36,296 nt of DNA from Sutterella sp. (GTDB lineage: Bacteria; Pseudomonadota; Gammaproteobacteria; Burkholderiales; Burkholderiaceae_F): the NCBI GenBank assembly GCA_019418235.1, contig DYCH01000021.1:1-36296 (forward strand), written 5' to 3'. The stretch's first letter is position 1. Every line of letters begins with the position of its first letter. Positions 23,508 to 31,802 of the stretch are shown here, one piece after another. Below the pieces are notes generated by a model. That model saw nothing but the letters and a program-made list of their open reading frames with translations, did not search any database and was not told the DNA's origin. A program made the translations under genes and the position numbers.

Positions 23508-26297
23508 ATGTTTTCTGAGCTTTTAACCAAAATTTTCGGCAGTCGTAATGATCGCTTGATTAAACAATATCGTCGCCAATGTGTCGCTATCAACAAATTG
23601 GAAGATTCGATGAAGGCGCTCACGGATGAGCAACTTCAAGCTAAGACCCAAGAATTTCGCGATCGTTTAGCCAAGGGTGAAACCTTAGAAGCATTATTGC
23701 CGGAAGCTTTTGCTGTTGTCCGCGAAGCCAGTGTCCGTGTGTTGGGCATGCGCCACTTTGATGTGCAGTTAATCGGCGGTATGGTGCTCAATGACGGCAA
23801 GATCGCTGAAATGCGTACCGGTGAAGGTAAGACTTTAACGGCAACGTTAGCTGTTTACTTAAATGCCTTGCCTGCCAAGGGTGTTCATGTTGTGACGGTC
23901 AATGACTATTTGGCTCGCCGTGACGCCGAATGGATGGGTCGTCTTTACAACTTCTTGGGTTTGAGCGTTGGTACGATTTATAGCCAACAACCCAATGAAG
24001 AAAAGGTTTTGGCTTACGCGGCCGACATCACGTACGGTACCAATAACGAATTCGGTTTTGACTACTTGCGTGACAACATGGAGTATGACATTAACCATCG
24101 TCGTCAACGTGGTTTGGCCTATGCCATCGTTGACGAAGTGGACTCCATTTTGATTGACGAAGCTCGTACGCCGTTGATTATCTCCGGTCCTGCCGATGAC
24201 AATACGGATCTCTATGCTCAAATTAACGAGATTCCGCCCCTTTTGACGCGTCAAGCCACTGAAGACGGTGAAGGTGACTATTGGGTTGATGAAAAGGCTC
24301 ACCAAGTCTACATTTCTGAAGCCGGTCATGAACACATTGAACAGATTTTGACTGAACGTGGGTTGATTCCTGTCGGTCAAAGCTTGTACTCCGGTCAAAA
24401 CATTATTTTGATGCACCATTTGCAAGCCAGTTTGCGCGCTCATGCTCTCTTTAAGCGTGACCAACACTATGTTGTGCAAAATGGTGAAATCGTGATCGTT
24501 GACGAATTTACGGGCCGTTTGATGCCGGGGCGTCGTTGGTCAGAAGGTTTGCATCAAGCTGTTGAAGCCAAGGAAGGCGTTCAAATCAATCAAGAAAACC
24601 AAACGTTTGCTTCCATCACGTTCCAAAACTACTTCCGTATGTACACGAAGTTGTCTGGTATGACGGGTACAGCTGATACGGAAGCCTACGAATTCCAAGA
24701 TATTTATGGTTTGGAAACGGTTGTGATTCCGACCCATCGCGCCATGATTCGCGATGACCAACAAGACAAAGTTTTCCGCACGGTTGATGAAAAGTATCGT
24801 GCCATTGTGGAAGATATCAAAGAATGCTGCCAACGTGAACAACCGGTGCTCTTGGGGACGACCTCGATTGAGAACTCTGAAGCTTTGAGCCAATTGTTGA
24901 CGAAAGAAGGCATTAACCACAATGTCTTGAATGCGAAGCAACACGAAAAAGAAGCTCAAATCGTGCTCGAAGCCGGTCGCCCCGGCATGGTAACCATTGC
25001 TACCAACATGGCAGGTCGTGGTACTGACATCGTATTGGGCGGTGGCATTAATAAAATCATTGATTCCATTCAAAAGAATGAAGAATTAACCGAAGAACAA
25101 AAGACGGCAGAAATTGAAAAAATGCGTGCCACATGGCAGGTTGAACACGATAAGGTTGTTCAAGCCGGTGGTTTACGCATTATTGGTAGTGAACGTCACG
25201 AATCTCGCCGTATTGACAACCAATTGCGCGGTCGTGCTGGTCGTCAAGGTGACCCGGGTTCTTCTTGCTTCTATTTGTCGATGGAAGACCCGTTATTGCG
25301 CATCTTCGGTGGTGACCGTATGCGTGCTATCGCCGATAAGTTAAACCTTGAAGAAGGTGTGGCCATTGAATCCAACATGCTTTCTCGCATGATTGAAAGT
25401 GCTCAACGTAAGGTTGAAGGTCGTAACTACGATATTCGTAAGCAATTGCTTGAATTCGATGACGTTCAAAATGACCAACGTCGCGAGATTTATCGCTTGC
25501 GTAACGAAATCCTCGAAAGCCAAGACATGAGTGAAATGGTAACGAGCTTGCGTCACGGGCTCTTTACGGATTTGTTCCGCGCTTTTGTGCCTGCTGATAC
25601 GGTGGAAGAACAATGGGATTTGAAGGGATTGCAAGATGTGCTCGCCAATGAATGGGGCATCAGTATGGACTTCGAAGCTCAATTGGAAAAGAGCAACTCT
25701 GTGACGGACGAAGACTTGTTGGAAATGTTGGTGGCCGAAGCTGATCGCATCTTCAATGAAAAGGTTGAGTTGGCTGGTGCTCAAGCCATGTCTGACTTTG
25801 CTCGCCAAGTGACTTTGCAAGTCTTGGATCACATCTGGCGCGCTCACATCACGGCGTTGGATGCATTGCGCCAAGGCATTTACTTGCGTGGCTATGCTCA
25901 AAAGCAACCGAAGCAAGAATACAAGCGTGAAGCCTTTGCCATGTTTGAAACGTTGTTGGATCGTGTGCGTGAAAACGTTATGCGCGTCATGATGACGGTT
26001 CATGTTCAAACGCGTGAAGAAATGGAAGAGCAACAACGTTTAGCTCAAGAAGCTGAAGCTCAAGCACAAATGATGGCTGACCAAGCAGCTCAAAAGGCCC
26101 AAGGTGCTCGAGAAGTGCAGGCTGAACAAGTCAATCATACGGTGCGTGACGATGAAGGAAACGAATTGTCCTTTACGGGTACGTCGCCCTATGGTGTCGA
26201 TTTAGATAAGGTGGATTGGCGCGGAGTTTCTCGCAACGCTCAATGCCCATGTGGTTCCGGTAAGAAGTTCAAAAACTGTCACGGCCACATTGCCTAA
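23508..26297 (+). CDS. secA: Preprotein translocase ATPase SecA
   Basis: This is a 929-residue motor ATPase that drives proteins through SecYEG. It starts MFSELLTKIFGSRNDR. Walker A is RTGEGKTL with Lys108, the same number as in E. coli, and the Walker B region is VDEVDSILIDEARTPLIISG. Motifs of the second helicase domain are TIATNMAGRGTDIVLGG and SRRIDNQLRGRAGRQGDPGSS. The C-terminal linker leads to the SecB/lipid-binding zinc motif CPCGSGKKFKNCH. ATG 23508 fits family N-termini. An in-frame TTG at 23415 would add 31 unconserved residues through the leader hairpin and is rejected. Length is normal (E. coli 901). No secM precedes it. Confidence 0.97.
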   Translation: MFSELLTKIFGSRNDRLIKQYRRQCVAINKLEDSMKALTDEQLQAKTQEFRDRLAKGETLEALLPEAFAVVREASVRVLGMRHFDVQLIGGMVLNDGKIAEMRTGEGKTLTATLAVYLNALPAKGVHVVTVNDYLARRDAEWMGRLYNFLGLSVGTIYSQQPNEEKVLAYAADITYGTNNEFGFDYLRDNMEYDINHRRQRGLAYAIVDEVDSILIDEARTPLIISGPADDNTDLYAQINEIPPLLTRQATEDGEGDYWVDEKAHQVYISEAGHEHIEQILTERGLIPVGQSLYSGQNIILMHHLQASLRAHALFKRDQHYVVQNGEIVIVDEFTGRLMPGRRWSEGLHQAVEAKEGVQINQENQTFASITFQNYFRMYTKLSGMTGTADTEAYEFQDIYGLETVVIPTHRAMIRDDQQDKVFRTVDEKYRAIVEDIKECCQREQPVLLGTTSIENSEALSQLLTKEGINHNVLNAKQHEKEAQIVLEAGRPGMVTIATNMAGRGTDIVLGGGINKIIDSIQKNEELTEEQKTAEIEKMRATWQVEHDKVVQAGGLRIIGSERHESRRIDNQLRGRAGRQGDPGSSCFYLSMEDPLLRIFGGDRMRAIADKLNLEEGVAIESNMLSRMIESAQRKVEGRNYDIRKQLLEFDDVQNDQRREIYRLRNEILESQDMSEMVTSLRHGLFTDLFRAFVPADTVEEQWDLKGLQDVLANEWGISMDFEAQLEKSNSVTDEDLLEMLVAEADRIFNEKVELAGAQAMSDFARQVTLQVLDHIWRAHITALDALRQGIYLRGYAQKQPKQEYKREAFAMFETLLDRVRENVMRVMMTVHVQTREEMEEQQRLAQEAEAQAQMMADQAAQKAQGAREVQAEQVNHTVRDDEGNELSFTGTSPYGVDLDKVDWRGVSRNAQCPCGSGKKFKNCHGHIA

Positions 26298-26309
26298 TCA
26301 ATGACAACT

Positions 26310-26336
26310 AAGAGGCGTGAAAGCGCCTCTTTCGAT
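26310..26336 (+). terminator. Terminator-like hairpin after secA
   Basis: AAGAGGCG (26310-26317) pairs with CGCCTCTT (26324-26331) over a 6-base loop, 13 bases after the secA stop. It is followed only by a T-poor stretch (TCGATTT), so termination may be partial and allow read-through into the Nudix gene. Confidence 0.6.
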
Positions 26337-26352
26337 TTGAGGAAATAGAAAA

Positions 26353-27219
26353 ATGAGTCAACCCTCTCGAGCTGTCACTCTCGTCTCCTGTGGCGTTTTA
26401 TTTAATGAGCAAGGTCAATGTTTAATCAGCTCTCGTCCCGAAGGTAAAGTCTATGCCGGTTGGTGGGAGTTTCCTGGCGGTAAGATGGAATTTGGTGAGA
26501 CACCTCACGCTGCACTTGTTCGTGAAATGAGAGAAGAGCTAGGCATGAAGATTCATGCGAGTTCTCCTTGGGTAACGGTTATTCATGAGTATCCTCATGC
26601 TTGTGTGAAATTGCATTTTTTGCGTTGTTGGGACTATAGCTGCGAGCCCCGATCATTGGAACATCAGTCCTTTGGTTTCTTTGACTTGGATAAATGGCCG
26701 GAACCCATGTTGCCGGCAACGAAACCCTTGGCTCGTTGGTTAGCTCTGCCCAAACACTGGATGCGCTTAGAAAACGATAAAGAAACGGTTTTAAACGCCC
26801 TAGAAGCTCAAGAAGGACGTCGCTTTGATGCTGTTATGCTTGGCGTGAAGAATGCACCGGAAATCGATTTTTGGCGCTCTGAGTTAGAACGATTCGGTAT
26901 AAAGAGTTTTTGGGTCAGTGCTAAGTGCTCTGAAGAACTTCAAAAGCAAGCTGATGGTGTGTATTTGGAAGAGGTCGAAGACTTGCCCTTGGCAAAGCAT
27001 GAAAATATTGCAGGCCCCGCAGAACCGCAAGCTTGGGATGCCTATGAACAAGCCGGAGTTTTATTCGCTTGGGCACCTGAATTTGTTCGAGTTGGATCGA
27101 GCGCTTGGGAACGACTTTTGATGGAAAATCCTCTTCCTATCTATTTGAGCAACGTTCGAATCGACAATGAAAAACATTTGCGCCCGCATGGGGCGCATGG
27201 TTGGATTGAGAAAATCTAG
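26353..27219 (+). CDS. Nudix hydrolase with C-terminal TMP-synthase-like domain
   Basis: This is a 288-residue protein. The N-terminal half (1 to about 130) is MutT-like, with the full Nudix box at about 43-65 (GKMEFGETPHAALVREMREELGM) and the upstream YAGWWEFPGG typical of 8-oxo-dGTP diphosphatases. The C-terminal half (about 140-288) has the alternating strand-helix rhythm of a thiamine-phosphate-synthase TIM barrel (FDAVMLGV, IKSFWVSAKC, ADGVYLE, AWDAYEQAGVLFAWAPEF). It lacks the catalytic motifs I would expect and appears degenerate. Such MutT/ThiE-like fusions occur in other proteobacteria. GAGGA lies upstream of the ATG. The stop TAG directly abuts the convergent yacG stop. Confidence 0.8.
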   Translation: MSQPSRAVTLVSCGVLFNEQGQCLISSRPEGKVYAGWWEFPGGKMEFGETPHAALVREMREELGMKIHASSPWVTVIHEYPHACVKLHFLRCWDYSCEPRSLEHQSFGFFDLDKWPEPMLPATKPLARWLALPKHWMRLENDKETVLNALEAQEGRRFDAVMLGVKNAPEIDFWRSELERFGIKSFWVSAKCSEELQKQADGVYLEEVEDLPLAKHENIAGPAEPQAWDAYEQAGVLFAWAPEFVRVGSSAWERLLMENPLPIYLSNVRIDNEKHLRPHGAHGWIEKI

Positions 27220-27444
27220 CTATTTCTTTTGGCTCTTTTCTTCCGGCATGGAGGAAAAGAGCTTTTGAGCTAGTTTATCCGCTTCGTTTGAAGAGTTTTG
27301 CATGGCTTCACCACGGATAACGTAGCTATCACTGGCCCATTCACCCAAATCAATTAACTTGCAGCGTTCACTGCAAAACGGTCGATAGGGGAACTTATCT
27401 GACCACTCAACAGACTTTCCGCACGTAGGGCATTTAACGATCAT
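27220..27444 (-). CDS. yacG: DNA gyrase inhibitor YacG
   Basis: This is a 74-residue zinc-binding protein. The four Cys ligands are in CPTCGK and FCSERCK (C-x2-C-x15-C-x3-C), followed by the family block LIDLGEWASDSYVI. E. coli YacG binds GyrB and inhibits DNA gyrase. It overlaps the end of coaE by 4 bases (ATGA), so the pair is cotranscribed and probably translationally coupled. The zapD gene that usually lies between coaE and yacG in gammaproteobacteria is absent here. The gene ends back to back with the Nudix gene: the two stop codons form TAGCTA. Confidence 0.92.
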   Translation of the reverse strand: MIVKCPTCGKSVEWSDKFPYRPFCSERCKLIDLGEWASDSYVIRGEAMQNSSNEADKLAQKLFSSMPEEKSQKK

Positions 27445-28070
27445 ACCGGTTCTCCACTTTTGGGGGATTGACTGGCCATTCGAAGGTAAAAGTCGTGCAA
27501 ACGCGTTACTTGTTGCGTGACGTGTTCAGGCGTTGATTCATTCACAATGACTTCGTTGGCAATGGCTTTACGAGCTTCGCGAGAGGCTTGACTCATAATG
27601 ATGGCCTGCGTTTGCTCACGCGATAATCCGGAGCGTGCCATAACGCGTTCAATTTGTGTTTCAACCTCACAGTCAATCACTAAAACACGATCACAACGAT
27701 CGAGCCAAACAGGACTTTCGGCCAAAAGGGGCACGGCCAAAATAACATACGGCGCATCGCTGTGTTGAGCAATTGAAGCCATGGCAACTTGAGCAATTAA
27801 GGGATGCAAAATGGCTTCAAGTGCTTGTCGTTTTTGTGTATCTTTAAAAACCAATTCTCTCATCTTGGCACGATCAAGTTGACCTGCATCGTTAAAGATT
27901 TCATCGCCAAATTGTTGGCGAATTGCATCGATAGCAAGACCATTTGGGGCCGTGAGAGCATGACTGATGAGATCGGTGTCGATAACTGGGACACCGAGCG
28001 AAGCAAATGCGTTACTGGCTAATGTTTTGCCGGCACCAATGCCGCCGGTAAGACCAACAATCCAAGGCAT
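27441..28070 (-). CDS. coaE: Dephospho-CoA kinase
   Basis: This is a 209-residue P-loop kinase that phosphorylates dephospho-CoA in the last step of CoA synthesis. Walker A GGIGAGKT is at about residues 9-16, followed by VIDTDLISHALTAP (substrate-binding Asp) and the adenine-side block VLVIDCEVETQIERVMARSGLS. The length matches E. coli (206). AAGGGA lies a few bases before the ATG, and a -10-like TATAAT is about 40 bases upstream (28115-28110). Like the ADP-forming acyl-CoA ligase in this window it serves CoA metabolism, though the two are unlinked. Confidence 0.95.
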   Translation of the reverse strand: MPWIVGLTGGIGAGKTLASNAFASLGVPVIDTDLISHALTAPNGLAIDAIRQQFGDEIFNDAGQLDRAKMRELVFKDTQKRQALEAILHPLIAQVAMASIAQHSDAPYVILAVPLLAESPVWLDRCDRVLVIDCEVETQIERVMARSGLSREQTQAIIMSQASREARKAIANEVIVNESTPEHVTQQVTRLHDFYLRMASQSPKSGEPV

Positions 28071-28109
28071 ATTATCCCTTTGTCTGAGAATTCAGTGAAA
28101 CTGAGAAAA

Positions 28110-28115
28110 ATTATA
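28110..28115 (-). promoter_or_regulatory. TATAAT -10 element upstream of coaE
   Basis: A perfect TATAAT reads on the minus strand at 28115-28110, about 40 bases before the coaE ATG. A matching -35 is not evident, so support comes from the -10 and the location after the tRNA terminator. Confidence 0.35.
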
Positions 28116-28161
28116 CGTTGGAAAAAAATTGAAGGATAGGATGAAAGACTGATTTGGAGAA

Positions 28162-28193
28162 AATAAAAAAGCGACTTTTGAAAAAAAGTCGCT
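28162..28193 (-). terminator. Intrinsic terminator after tRNA-Pro
   Basis: On the minus strand AGCGACTTTT (28193-28184) pairs perfectly with AAAAGTCGCT (28179-28170) around a 4-base loop, followed by a T-rich tract (TTTTTTATTTT). It lies 12 bases past the CCA end of the tRNA. The structure is A/T-flanked on both sides and could work in both directions. Confidence 0.85.
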
Positions 28194-28205
28194 TTTTTTG
28201 AAATC

Positions 28206-28282
<77 letters not shown>

Positions 28283-28297
28283 AATCATCCGTTATTG

Positions 28298-29293
28298 CTA
28301 GACATCTCTCTCAACAACGAAGGATAGCAATTCTATCAAGGAATTTTTGAAAACGCAAGGAGAAATTGCATTTAATGCATTTTTCCCATTTTCTAATTCC
28401 ATCTTTGCGCGTTTTTTACAACGATCAATGGCATTCGTACGACGGATAATGGTCGAAATTTGTTCAAAATCGCCATGACCGTTACGAATCGCATCTTCAA
28501 TAAAGGCTTTTTCTTCGGCAGTCGTTTCCTGCAAGGCATAGATAACCGGTAAAGTCACTTTCCCTTCGGCAAAGTCTGCACCAATTTGCTTACCGCTTTG
28601 GGAAGGGTCGCCTGAGTAATCCAAAATGTCATCGGCAATTTGGAAAGCGTTACCCAAGGCCATGGTGTAGTCGACTAAGGCTTTTTCTTGCTCAGGCGTG
28701 GCGTTCGCAATGGCAGCAGCCATTTTGGCAGCGGCTGCAAAGAGAACGGACGTCTTGCGCTCAATGACTCGAAGGTAGCGCTCTTCATTAACGGAAGGAT
28801 CATGCGCATTTTGCATTTGAATGACTTCGCCTTCGCTCAAAACGTTGGCTGCGCCAGACAAGGCTTCCATGACTTTGAGGTTGCCGATACGCACCATCAT
28901 TTGGAAGGAGCGAGTGTACATGAAGTCACCCACCAAAACAGCAATACCGTTATTCCATTTGGCATTGGCCGTTTCACGACCTCTTCTCATCATCCCTTCA
29001 TCAACAACATCATCGTGCATGAGTGTTGCCGTATGAAGCATTTCGATAGTGGCGCCCAACTCTTGGTGAAGAGTGCCTTCATAACCGAGGGCCTTGGCCA
29101 TCAACATTAATAAGGCTGGACGCATGCGTTTGCCACCTGCCTCGGTGATATATGCACCGACTTCAGCGACCATTGGACTTTGACTATTCTGTAACTCCTC
29201 GTGAAGGATGCGGTCAACGGCACGCAAGTCCTCGGCAATAGGAGCTAAGGCAGCTTTAACGCTACTGATTTGAGAAGATTGAGTATTTGTCAT
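28298..29293 (-). CDS. ispB: Polyprenyl (octaprenyl) diphosphate synthase
   Basis: This is a 331-residue trans-isoprenyl diphosphate synthase that makes the side chain of quinones. The first Asp-rich motif lies in LMHDDVVDEGMMRRG and the second in QIADDILDYSGD. GGKRMRPALL and the KTSVLFAAAAKMAA block are also typical of the family. The chain length cannot be read from sequence alone. I chose ATG 29293: a perfect TATAAT lies 9 bases upstream, so the transcript would be nearly leaderless, and no ribosome binding site is visible. The frame stays open further upstream, but that part reads back through the preceding terminator. Confidence 0.92.
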   Translation of the reverse strand: MTNTQSSQISSVKAALAPIAEDLRAVDRILHEELQNSQSPMVAEVGAYITEAGGKRMRPALLMLMAKALGYEGTLHQELGATIEMLHTATLMHDDVVDEGMMRRGRETANAKWNNGIAVLVGDFMYTRSFQMMVRIGNLKVMEALSGAANVLSEGEVIQMQNAHDPSVNEERYLRVIERKTSVLFAAAAKMAAAIANATPEQEKALVDYTMALGNAFQIADDILDYSGDPSQSGKQIGADFAEGKVTLPVIYALQETTAEEKAFIEDAIRNGHGDFEQISTIIRRTNAIDRCKKRAKMELENGKNALNAISPCVFKNSLIELLSFVVERDV

Positions 29294-29302
29294 AATCCGA
29301 GA

Positions 29303-29308
29303 ATTATA
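29303..29308 (-). promoter_or_regulatory. TATAAT -10 element immediately before ispB
   Basis: Minus-strand TATAAT at 29308-29303 ends 9 bases before the ispB ATG. A TTGCTC with a long 19-base spacer is the best -35. Transcription would start about 1 to 3 bases before the ATG. Confidence 0.45.
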
Positions 29309-29332
29309 AGCGAAAGCAAGAAGTTGCGAGCA

Positions 29333-29363
29333 AAAAACAGGGGAGGATTTTTCAATCCTCCCC
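29333..29363 (-). terminator. Intrinsic terminator after the PiT transporter gene
   Basis: On the minus strand GGGGAGGATT (29363-29354) pairs perfectly with AATCCTCCCC (29349-29340) around a GAAA loop, then TG and six T. It lies 19 bases after the transporter stop codon and separates it from ispB. Confidence 0.9.
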
Positions 29364-29382
29364 GGACGAGTCAATCAATTAA

Positions 29383-31608
29383 TCAGATTCTATCCTCGTT
29401 TTCATCGTGATTGAGCTTTTGCAAAAGCATCGCAATGATTTCGTAGTGGTTGATAAAGTCTCGAGCAAAGAGCAAGAACGTTAAGTAAAGTTCACAACCA
29501 CGGGAAGAAATACCAGCATCAGGGCCCATTCTCAAGAGTTTTTCTTGAATTTCTTCGGTGCGAGACATCAACTTCACAGCATTCTTACGCAAGGCGTCAA
29601 TATCTCCACGACCGTTAACATTGCCGACAACTTCGACCAACAACATCGCCAAATCAGCTAAATCTTGCCCCGGTTCGCCAGTAAAGGTGCGGTGACGGTT
29701 GGCAATATGCTCTTTGGTTAGGCGAGACAAATTTTGCAAGGAACGACCCACTTCACGTAAGTTCGTGTACGTACGGAAGTAGGCATAGCGCGCATCAAAG
29801 TCTTCCTTCGTCGGTTTGTGACGAGAGTTGGACATTCGGTAATAAATGCTACGTTCTTTCGTGAGCAAGTCAAAGTGCTCGTTGGTAGCTTCCTTGGCAC
29901 GACGCAAACCGGATTCGCTGTCGTTGAGGAAGTTTTCAACGATGTTATTAAAAAGACCCACTGTCGTACAAAGTTCTTCACCGATGCGCTTATTGAGCAA
30001 TTCGCGGATCATCGGAACGTCGTAGCGAACGTTGCGTTCAGCCTTATAAGCCATTTCTTGGCGCTTAAAGCGTTGATTTGAACGAACCAAGAGGAAAATA
30101 GCAAAAAGCGACAAGAGGAAGGACAACGGACCACCGCCGACGAAAATCAACGTACAGATCGTGCCTGCCAAAGTACTGGCTGTTAAAGCCGTTACGAACC
30201 AACCGCTAATAACGGTCAAAACACCGGAGATACGATAAACGGCCGTTTCACGGTCCCAAGCACCGTCAGCAAAAGAAGAACCCATGGCCACCATGAAGGT
30301 CACATACGTTGTGGACAAAGGTAACTTCAAAGAAGTGGCAGAGGCAATCAAAATGGCAGACAAGACCAAATTCACAGAAGCGCGAACATAGTCAAAAGGT
30401 AAGGGTTCTTCGTCTTTTTCTAAGGCCTTGGGGACAAAGCGCTTGTTTAATCCATTTTGAACCGACATCGGGATAATTTGATGAACAATGTTATTCAAGC
30501 CAATGCCTGCACGAACGATCACACGGCCCGGCAAAGAAGAACCGAAGAGTTCATGATCACTTTGCTGAGAGGACAAGCTTAAAGACGTTTGCAAAACGCG
30601 GTGAGCTTTCTTGGAGAACCACAACGTTAAACTCATCACAAGGCCAGAGGCTAACAAAAAGAACGTATTCGTAGAGGTAGGTTTCAATAAACCACCCATC
30701 ATAAATTGTTCATCAGCAACGCCAGAAACAGACCACTGTTGCCAACTATCCAAAGCGGCTAACGGGACACCAACGAAGTTCACCAAGTCGTTACCTGCGA
30801 AGGCAAAGGCCAAGGAGAAAGTGCCAGAGAGAATGACGATCTTGAAGATATTAACCTTAAAGACCATCAGCAAGATTTGGAAGAGAATGCTTAAGCCCAC
30901 GAACATAAGGGCCGCAATCATAAGCGTATTGTCGTTAATCCACGCGACCCACTCAGGTTGCATGAAGCTCGCATTCTTAGCGCCCTTCATGATCAAGAAG
31001 TACGCAATGGCCGTGATACAGAAACCGCCGAAAATACCGCCGATCTTACGGTAAGCACCTTCAAAATGGAATGAAAAAACTAAACGAACGAGATACTGAA
31101 CAATTGCGCCGGAGAAGAAGGCGACAACAACGGAAATAAGAATACCAGAGATGATGGTAAGAGATTTCGTTGTATTGATGTAGTTAAAGACTTCAGCGAA
31201 AGAGCCGTCACTTAAATAGATCTTGAACACTGCTGCAGCAATAGCACTACCGAGCAATTCAAACACAATGGAAACCGTCGTGGAGGTCGGTAAACCGAGA
31301 GAGTTGAAGGTATCTAATAAAATGATGTCGGAAATCATCACCGCAAAGAAGATGATCATGATTTCGCTAAAGGTGAACATTTGAGGGTGGAAGACGCCAG
31401 AACGGGCAATTTCCATCATACCCGAGGAGAACGTAGCACCCAACAAAACACCGAGTGTGGCAACCCACATCGTGGTGCGGAATCGGGCGATGCGGCAACC
31501 GAGCGCTGAATTTAAGAAGTTCACAGCGTCATTACTCACGCCGACAAACAAGTCAAAAATCGCAAGACAGCCCAAGAAGCAGAGCATTGCAATATAGTAG
31601 TATTCCAT
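29383..31608 (-). CDS. PiT-family inorganic phosphate transporter, long form
   Basis: This is a 741-residue inner-membrane phosphate permease driven by an ion gradient. The duplicated PiT signature is visible: GVSNDAVNFLNSALG at about 23-37 and FAGNDLVNFVGVPLAA in mid protein, each coupled to a STTxS block (LGLPTSTTVSIVFELLG and LKLPLSTTYVTFMVAMG). About ten or more membrane helices end near residue 510. They are followed by about 230 soluble, helical, charged residues that recall PhoU-like helical bundles. E. coli PitA has 499 residues and no such tail. I recall similar long forms in Bacteroidetes (from memory). A tandem Pho-box array lies upstream, so induction under phosphate starvation is likely. 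Confidence 0.9.
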   Translation of the reverse strand: MEYYYIAMLCFLGCLAIFDLFVGVSNDAVNFLNSALGCRIARFRTTMWVATLGVLLGATFSSGMMEIARSGVFHPQMFTFSEIMIIFFAVMISDIILLDTFNSLGLPTSTTVSIVFELLGSAIAAAVFKIYLSDGSFAEVFNYINTTKSLTIISGILISVVVAFFSGAIVQYLVRLVFSFHFEGAYRKIGGIFGGFCITAIAYFLIMKGAKNASFMQPEWVAWINDNTLMIAALMFVGLSILFQILLMVFKVNIFKIVILSGTFSLAFAFAGNDLVNFVGVPLAALDSWQQWSVSGVADEQFMMGGLLKPTSTNTFFLLASGLVMSLTLWFSKKAHRVLQTSLSLSSQQSDHELFGSSLPGRVIVRAGIGLNNIVHQIIPMSVQNGLNKRFVPKALEKDEEPLPFDYVRASVNLVLSAILIASATSLKLPLSTTYVTFMVAMGSSFADGAWDRETAVYRISGVLTVISGWFVTALTASTLAGTICTLIFVGGGPLSFLLSLFAIFLLVRSNQRFKRQEMAYKAERNVRYDVPMIRELLNKRIGEELCTTVGLFNNIVENFLNDSESGLRRAKEATNEHFDLLTKERSIYYRMSNSRHKPTKEDFDARYAYFRTYTNLREVGRSLQNLSRLTKEHIANRHRTFTGEPGQDLADLAMLLVEVVGNVNGRGDIDALRKNAVKLMSRTEEIQEKLLRMGPDAGISSRGCELYLTFLLFARDFINHYEIIAMLLQKLNHDENEDRI

Positions 31609-31664
31609 TTGAAATCTCAGTTTTTCATTGTGCGGAAAGACTTTTCGGCCAGGCCAAAAAAAGT

Positions 31665-31704
31665 TGTGACAAGTCTATGACATAATTGTGACAAGAATAT
31701 GACA
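31665..31704 (-). promoter_or_regulatory. Tandem Pho boxes (four TGTCAYA heptamers, 11-bp period)
   Basis: On the minus strand the heptamers TGTCATA, TGTCACA, TGTCATA and TGTCACA occupy 31704-31698, 31693-31687, 31682-31676 and 31671-31665. Successive starts are exactly 11 bp apart with 4-base spacers. This matches the PhoB-binding Pho box (two TGTCAYA heptamers separated by 4 bases) twice in tandem. It lies 56 to 96 bases before the PiT start codon. A clear -10 downstream is not obvious. Confidence 0.8.
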
Positions 31705-31741
31705 AAAATAGCTATTTTTTTCATTTTCTTGGAGATTTAAC

Positions 31742-31775
31742 AAAAAAAATAGCGCCACAGTGTGACTGTGACGCT
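31742..31775 (-). terminator. Intrinsic terminator after obgE
   Basis: On the minus strand AGCGTCACAGT (31775-31765) pairs with ACTGTGGCGCT (31761-31751), one G-U pair, around a 3-base loop, then A and eight T. A smaller palindrome GCCTAA/TTAGGC lies just upstream at 31782-31796. Confidence 0.9.
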
Positions 31776-31802
31776 AATTTTGCCTAAAAATTAGGCTTTT
31801 TC

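Noticed and set aside
23859..24479. A 206-codon open frame antisense to secA, and a further 231-codon one at 25341-26036
   Set aside because: Both lie entirely inside a highly conserved gene on the other strand. Their compositions (Val/Asn/Thr-rich or His/Phe/Leu-rich) are what antisense reading of biased codons produces.
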